Shown here: in pieces, positions 58,480-64,000 of the stretch
Layout: each line of letters starts with the position of its first letter
Numbering within the stretch: position 1 is the first letter of the stretch
Assembly (NCBI GenBank): GCA_030762935.1
Contig: CM060900.1
Coordinates: 284,724,284-284,788,283 of the forward strand
Direction: 5' to 3'
DNA: 64,000 nt
Source: Hymenopus coronatus
Taxonomy: Eukaryota > Arthropoda > Insecta > Mantodea > Hymenopodidae
Translations under genes and position numbers: made by a program
Notes under the pieces: generated by a model
Databases searched by the model: none
What the model was told of the DNA's origin: nothing
Seen by the model: the letters and a program-made list of their open reading frames with translations, nothing else

Positions 58480-59300
58480 AATATATGCCAGAACTATTTT
58501 GTGACAGTTTTTGTATACAAAATTTGTAACACCAGGAAGTTTGCTAAATACAATGAAGTATTTTCATTAAAAGTTCCTCAAAGAAATAAAAATTGTGTTG
58601 TTATTTATTCTACAAAAAAGAACTAAACCACATTTTGTAATTTTTTGTGGATTTCTGCAATATTGAGCAAGAATATGAAGTCATAAATAGAAACTCCTAA
58701 TTATAATGCTACTTTGTGTAAAATATCATTTTCATACCATGAACCAGTAATTTTAAAAACAAGGTTAACTTTAAGCGCTTGTATCTTAAAAGTTAGGTTT
58801 TGTGGGTTAGTTCCTTTTTGCATAACTGCATCCAAATCAAGCTTGCTTTTTGTCACACTTACCAAGCCTTTAACATTGGCGGCTTCAGTTTTAGAATTTT
58901 TCAGTCTCACCTTATGTATGTAAAGAATACAACTCAGTGATGTTAATTGAAACAATGGGATCAGACTTCCTGAGTACCAGATAAGGAGGGAGGAGAGAAA
59001 GAAAATGTTCGGTCTCCGGAATGGTCAGTGGCTAATTCAGGATTATTTATAATTCTCATATTGGCCAACCTTTAAGGTTTGCCTGTAAAATTTATGGAAA
59101 TTGAAGCTTCATATGATTTTATGGCAGTGAATGCCTCTTTAGCAGTTTTAAAATCAGCAATAAAAATTTTTAAAATGCAGATTTTCGTCAGACATGGCAA
59201 CACATTAATTTTTGTTGCAAGCAGTTCAGTAAGTATCCATGTTTCAAAATAGATGGTGTTGCTTCAGCAAGTTTTTTACCATCATATGCTGTCATTTGTT
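58480..59300. other. intergenic or intronic stretch with nothing recognised
   Basis: AT-rich. Open frames on both strands at 58701-58955 overlap each other and have no recognisable similarity. Confidence 0.5.
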
Positions 59301-59309
59301 ATACATCAT

Positions 59310-60549
59310 GAAAACAGATTTGGTACCGATTCATTGATTTGTTTCAATTTGATAGGCATTTCAGTTAGTCATTCAGTGTTTTTTTGCAAAAATGGACTAA
59401 AATGCAGTATTATTCCGGATTTGTTTCTTAATTTTGGTTGGAAAATTTGTGAGGAGATAAAAACAAAATTGGTGTTTTTATGCGGTCTTTTTGTCATTAA
59501 AAACAACATTAGATATTTGTTTTATGGCTTTAAACTTGTCAAGCATCCAGTTTTGATGAGTATCCAGGATGCCCAGCAGATGTGGTTATCAAAGAAATCA
59601 TCGAAAAAGTCCAGATATGTGTCTCGTTGATTATTGAGTGAAAGTTTGCAAAGTAGCAGAGGCCATAGGGGTGTCAACAGGAATGGTAATTCATATTTTG
59701 CATGATAGGTTGGTGATGAAAAAGTTTTATGCCTGATGAGTGTCGTGATTACGCACAGTGCACAATAAACCAGTGAATTTTTCAACTTCGAAACTGTGTT
59801 TGAGCTATTTAAGCAAAATTGAAGGAGCTTTTGCATTGAGTTGTCACTCTTGAGATGTGGGTTTATCATACTCTGGAAGCAAACCAACAATCAAAACAAT
59901 GAGTTACTTCTAGTGACTACTCCAAAGAAGGCAAAGGGCTACATCAGCTGGAAAAGTGATGGCAACAATTTTTTGGGATACAAAGGGTGGCATACTCATT
60001 GCATTCTTAGAAAAAGGAAGAATGATTACTGTACAGTACTACAGAGAGTTATTGGCCCAATTTAACAAGAAGTTAAAGGAAACAGCCCCATTTGGCAAAG
60101 AAGAAACTGCTAGTTCACCACAACACCAGCACATTCATTTAAAATTGTCGTCATCAAACTGCACGAATTGCTGCTGCTGCTGCAACCCCCCCCCCCCTTC
60201 CCCTTCCCAATTAGCTTGAACTGGCTCCTTGTTGTTTCTTCTTGTTTCTAAACAAATTTCTTACAGGAACAAAATTTAGATCAAATGTGGAGGTTGTCAA
60301 AGAGAATAGGTGATGATTGGAGTTTAAGGGCACTTATTTTCTCAGGTCATTAACACCCATTAAGACAGAGGCATATTTTCCAGAGCTTGGCAATTCGTAT
60401 TTTATGGAGGGATTAAAAAAGCGCCAGAAATTTGGGAGAACTGTGTATCCCTAAAAGGTGACTATTTTGAGAAATAAATCATTTGTCTTTGGAAAAACTG
60501 GAATCTTCATTATTAACAAGAGTACTTACTTGGTGAACTTCCCTTGTAT
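59310..60549 (+). pseudogene. mariner transposase relic
   Basis: Blocks in several frames: FCKNGLKCSIIPDLFLNFG (about 59382, N-terminal HTH), then PADVVIKEIIEKVQI (about 59570) and GVSTGMVIHILHDRLVMKK (about 59670). After a deletion come KVMATIFWDTKGGILIAFLE (about 59960), MITVQYYRELLAQFNKKLKE and, near 60430, a LKGDYFEK end. The first-Asp block between the HTH and VMATIFWD is missing or unrecognisable, and the HHDNAPAH equivalent is replaced by a CTG/C-rich stretch. The right end TTGGTGAACTTCCCTTGTA (about 60531-60549) is a likely terminal repeat. Confidence 0.85.
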
Positions 60550-60564
60550 ATTATAATTTTTTAG

Positions 60565-60699
60565 GATCGTGTAAGACCTTCAGCTAGTCTACTATTAAAA
60601 CTTGAATGTACTGCACAAATAATATACTATGAATGCTATGATAGACCAGAGCTTATCTGCAAGTGTAACCTTCATGGTGTTCCATTTAGTAATAAATGA
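60565..60699 (+). CDS. candidate terminal coding exon of an unrecognised gene
   Basis: It follows acceptor ATTTTTTAG and reads 44 codons plus TGA: DRVRPSASLLLKLECTAQII then YYECYDRPELICKCNLHGVP and FSNK. The composition (four Cys, mixed charge, no low complexity) and the GC rise against AT-rich flanks look like genuine coding sequence. The start is phase 0, compatible with the 56676 donor. It begins 16 bp after a mariner relic end. I cannot name the family; transcript data would decide. Confidence 0.5.
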   Translation, partial: DRVRPSASLLLKLECTAQIIYYECYDRPELICKCNLHGVPFSNK

Positions 60700-61950
60700 T
60701 GTGAATTGTATTGAACATTCACTGCTTGGGTTTCAACTGGGAAGTATGTCTTAGTGTGAAATGATGTTCAATGCAGAAATGTTCAGGTGGTCAACTAGTA
60801 ACTGAGTTTACAGTTGGATTAAAACAGTTTGGCTATTCAACCCAAAATGAATTAGTTTAAAACCAGTATGATGTAGTGAAATAGTGTAAGCTGTGAAAAT
60901 CATTCCAATTAAGGGCAGGGGCAAATCCACTGTCCAATTTAGCTGTGAAAGTGCTAAATACATAATCCATAAAAGTGAATATGAGACGAGGACAAATCAA
61001 TGAAGACTACAATGAAACCAAAGATTTCAAGTAGCATTATCTAGTCAAAAGGAAAATCTTGATACATTAGATCTACTTAGATTGTGAAAACTAAACAGAT
61101 GATGAAATTGAAAAGATTAGCAAAGCAGAAAAGAGGATTTAAAAGCTATTTCCCTATCCCAACTGCAGCTAACAAACTCATTAATACTAACTTTGCAGTA
61201 ACCAAACAAATTAACATTTATTCCATGTGCATTTTTACACTCCAAGGAAGTAATGCGTAATACCGACACAGATATTGCTGAGAAAGAAATCAAAAACCAT
61301 GACCACTCATTACAGGTTTATTTATGCAAAATGTATACAGGTTTAAAAATAGTCACATCAAAATTAGGAATAATTGCACATAAACACACTTGAGGTATGG
61401 CAATAAAGAAGTTGCCATATTGGTAAGCACAAGAGGCCATTGTTGCTGTTCAACAGAACAATTTTGCTCAACAAACATACAGCTGAACATGACATACTTC
61501 AGAGCTATTTGCACTATACATGTGTCAATTGCAATGATAAACTGCTACCACTGCTATATGCCACAAGAATACATTGTAATTTCTTATGTTAGTTATGATT
61601 ATTAGCTATGGTTAATTATATTCTTATTACTATTTTTTTTTAAACTATGTAACCTAAGATTTAGTTCTTGATCGGTTGCCTTTTTCATTGCTGATATCAT
61701 GTATGTGGCCACACAGATCAGTGGTCTACCCAATCACAGCACGGCTACCTTAATGTACCACTCGGAAGGGCCCTTTTCCTCCTGGACTGCCTTAGCCTGT
61801 TGGCGCCCTTTAGTTGGTAAAATTTGCACCTGCTAACTGTGAGACTACATGGAGATAGCTGGCCACAATCTTCTCTGAAGGACCTAACAACTCAAAGTTA
61901 TTGAAGAAGAATTGGCAATGGCTAACCACTATTAAGTAACCTGCTTGTGT
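60700..61950. other. stretch with nothing recognised
   Basis: AT-rich. A 71-codon frame at 61390-61605 rich in Tyr, Cys and Ile has no recognisable similarity and no splice context I would rely on. Confidence 0.5.
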
Positions 61951-61959
61951 GCCTCCACA

Positions 61960-62340
61960 GGCAAGGCGGGACAAGAACTACTATGAGGTGGGTTCCAAAT
62001 TTAGAGTGCTCTTTGGTCTTGGGGTCAAGTCGGATGGAAGGTTCAGTGGATTTGGGTTTAGGTTGTTGTCTAGGTTGTGATGGGACGCAGACAGCAGTAC
62101 AGTACAAAACACCACAAGACATAATCACTAAAAATGGATACCCAGACACAGGACAGTAATAAAATACTCTTCTGGAACTGCAAGGGAGCGCACTCTAAAC
62201 TACCTGCATTAAAGCACCACCTGCCAGTAAATTTTGTAGGACTAGTACTGCTAACTTGCTCCATTCTGGCTGCCAACTGTAATGGGGGCTGACCTGTCTG
62301 AACATAGAAACAAGCTGTGCATAGCACTTGTCACTTGGGA
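61960..62340 (+). pseudogene. Jockey/I-type LINE, 5' leader and start of endonuclease
   Basis: A GC-richer leader is followed at about 62160 by a frame reading KILFWNCKGAHSKLPALKHH, the N-terminal strand of the apurinic-like LINE endonuclease (I.YWN.NG...K...L). The reading continues briefly (LPVNFVGLV) and then breaks near 62340, where the sequence continues on the opposite strand. Confidence 0.7.
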
Positions 62341-63500
62341 ATTTTCAGATTAAGTGACAGGTGTAGAGTGGAGACCACTCCAAGTCAATTGAGGCATAGA
62401 TAGTTTTAAACTTGTGCACATTCACATGCATGGGGTTGTTAGGGTCCTCATTAGGTTGGCACACTTTTTCAAATGCGTCTGCGAAAACATTAGCTTCGTT
62501 CTGAGACGTTTCGGCATATGTGTCAAAAGTATTGGGCAGCAGTAGGGGCGGGATTCTGAGCGACTCTTTGATGAGCCTCTTAGTGACCTGCCAAATTTGG
62601 CTTGCATTTGATTGCATGCCCTCTATGGTTTGTTCCCATTGCTTGTGGAGTATTTCATTGATACAAGTTTTGACTTGACTGCTTAGGGTGACTTGATTCA
62701 CTTTGTGTACAAGATGTTGTGTGCGTTGCCATCTTTTTTTTTTTTTTTTTTTTATTTAAAATACGGTACCGGAGTCTGATCAGGACTCCGGCACTGTATA
62801 CCCTACTTTTATTTACCTTTTTTTTTAACCTTGTTTTTCTGTATTATTACTGGATTGCTGTTTTCTTACTGTTACAACACACACATAAACACAAACATAT
62901 AACACCCATGCCCAAAGCGAGACTCGAATCCACGATCCCCAGCGCTACGAAGCACCAAAGCTGGACACCTTGGAGAGTGCGGCCATGGGGACCGGCCCAT
63001 CTTCGGCGTTCATGATCTCTCTCGCGCATTAGCTGTAAAACATCCGGCGGGTATACAATATTGCATCGCGGGGGGGGGGGAGGATTTTCAATGGGACAGT
63101 AGCAACTAACTGTGGCTGGCTTTATCGCTGTTTGTAGTTGTTCTGCCAAGTCGTCTATTGCTTCTGGGTTCTGCAAAGGTTCTCTGTTTTGTAGTTGTGT
63201 ATCTAGGGTGGCTCATCGTTCCCAGTTTGACATGTTGTAATCCCTTCTCATCGGTAGGAGAGCACTGGAGGTGGGGGGGTTTTATTTCAATTTGTACAGC
63301 ATAATGGTCAGAAGACAGGGAATCTACCACTTGTAGATTGCACCTAAACATGGTGTTTTTAAGTAGGGTAATGTCTAGCGTGTTCGGTCGCTGATGTCTG
63401 ACGGAATGTATGTTGGTTCTGCAGTATGTACTATAACTAGAGCATAGGTAATGAGCATGCAGACTTTGCAACAAAGGAAGCCACAAGACTCCCAACACAT
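62341..63500 (-). pseudogene. Jockey/I-type LINE, endonuclease end and EN-RT linker, antisense
   Basis: The minus strand from about 63450 downward reads RPNTLDITLLKN then DSLSSDHYAVQIEI, the C-terminal endonuclease block with the SDH catalytic motif (about 63310-63390). Then come CNIVYPPDVLQLMRERDHER (about 63020-63065), the SINE insertion, KRWQRTQHLVHKVNQVTLSS (about 62690-62735), and the linker through QSNASQIWQVTKRLIKE to FADAFEKVC (about 62450). Removing the SINE restores a continuous frame at RRRW-QRTQ. Confidence 0.85.
62736..62996 (-). repeat. tRNA-derived SINE with poly(A) tail and 7-bp target duplication
   Basis: On the minus strand the head reads ATGGCCGCACTCTCCAAGGT (box A region), an arm with GGTGCTTCGTAGCGCTGG and GTGGATTCGAGTCTCGC (box B), like a Leu/Ser-type tRNA. 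A body follows with an imperfect inverted pair (GGAGTCCTGATCAGACTCC) and an A tail (plus-strand T run 62736-62753). Both sides carry CCATCTT (62729-62735 and 62997-63003), the target-site duplication. It sits inside the antisense LINE linker. Confidence 0.92.
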
Positions 63501-63544
63501 GAAGAGACACCTTTACCTCACAAAGATGTTGCACAATATGCATC

Positions 63545-63860
63545 CAGAAAACTTTACAACCTCTGGCAAACAACATGGGCACAATCACCTCCTAGCAAAC
63601 TACACAAAATTAAATATAATACAGAACATTATATCCACTGCAGAAACTGAGACGGAAAGACCAGGGTGTCATCACCAGGCTACGTATTGGACACCCAAAG
63701 TTAACCCATACCCATCTACTGAATAAAACAGCCCAACCTAAGTGCAACATTTGTCACACTACCATCACTGTACGCCACTTACTGTCAGAGTGTCCTCAGT
63801 ATCAACAGCAGCGAGCAGAATGCAATCTACCAGACATCCAATAAGCTCTCAACAATTCAT
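63545..63860 (+). pseudogene. Jockey/I-type LINE, RNase H-like/C-terminal end
   Basis: Frames read KLYNLWQTTWAQSPPSKLHK (about 63549), then VITRLRIGHPKLTHTHLL (about 63670) and PKCNICHTTITVRHLLSECP (about 63738) with YQQQRAECNLP. The CNIC..T.TV.HLL.ECP.Y...R zinc-knuckle end is diagnostic for LINEs of the Jockey/I group. It is sense-oriented, whereas the endonuclease segment just upstream is antisense. Confidence 0.88.
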
Positions 63861-64000
63861 CACACAGCAAAATATTTAAAACTAATAAATATGTACAATG
63901 AAACATAATATTATTTATGAAATTTTATTTACCAATGTCAATAGTTTGTAAACAGTACCATTAAAACATGTCGCGATATGACTACTTAATAAGTTAAAGT

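Noticed and set aside
58701..58955. Overlapping ORFs on both strands
   Set aside because: Mutually exclusive frames with no similarity to a known family.
62920..62996. Possible tRNA-Leu/Ser gene on the minus strand
   Set aside because: It is part of a SINE with poly(A) tail and target duplication.

Overview
The window reads as AT-rich nuclear DNA of an arthropod. The evidence is long spliced introns, GT-AG junctions, no operons, dense decayed transposons (mariner, Tc1, piggyBac, Penelope-like, several LINEs) and several tRNA-derived SINEs. The exact lineage cannot be fixed from sequence alone; a large-genome insect or a chelicerate would both fit. The only host gene recognised with confidence is the 3' end of split ends (spen/SPEN/SHARP family), on the + strand.

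Layout of the gene: six coding exons can be chained with matching phases at about 665-760, 14197-14347, 20878-21311, 35017-35217, 41592-41750 and 41989-42117 (TGA stop), about 389 codons in all. The first three encode a Pro/Gln/His-rich low-complexity linker and the last three encode the whole C-terminal SPOC corepressor-binding domain. The RNA-recognition motifs of the protein would lie upstream of the window. A long AT-rich 3' UTR probably follows, with poly(A) signals at 42572 and 45096.

The introns (13.4, 6.5, 13.7, 6.4 and 0.24 kb) are filled with mobile DNA. Intron 1 holds SINE heads, an old palindrome-headed repeat copy and a DDE transposase relic. Intron 2 holds a Penelope-like endonuclease relic, two copies of a tRNA-Val-like SINE and two antisense Tc1/mariner relics. 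Intron 3 holds a LINE broken by mariner and Tc1 insertions, two inverted copies of the palindrome-headed repeat, a SINE, a nearly full-length Penelope-like retroelement (RT plus GIY-YIG) and a mariner with both terminal repeats. That mariner ends about 100 bp before the first SPOC exon. Intron 4 holds a LINE tail, a SINE and another Penelope-like endonuclease fragment.

Downstream of spen (45-64 kb) the sequence is mostly repeats: an antisense mariner relic, three copies of a ~770-865 bp repeat headed by a palindrome, and a piggyBac element with TTAA/TIR ends and all three catalytic Asp codons. Further on come a large CACTCA/GA microsatellite, an unassigned 1.34-kb TIR element built around ~185-bp tandem repeats, mariner relics, a transposase-like cysteine-rich gene relic and a rearranged Jockey/I-type LINE carrying a SINE with a 7-bp target duplication. 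Two phase-compatible exon candidates of an unrecognised gene lie at 56534-56676 and 60565-60699.

I did not find a clearly new biological system. The best leads are the palindrome-headed repeat family, the tandem-repeat-cored TIR element and the unrecognised exon pair.
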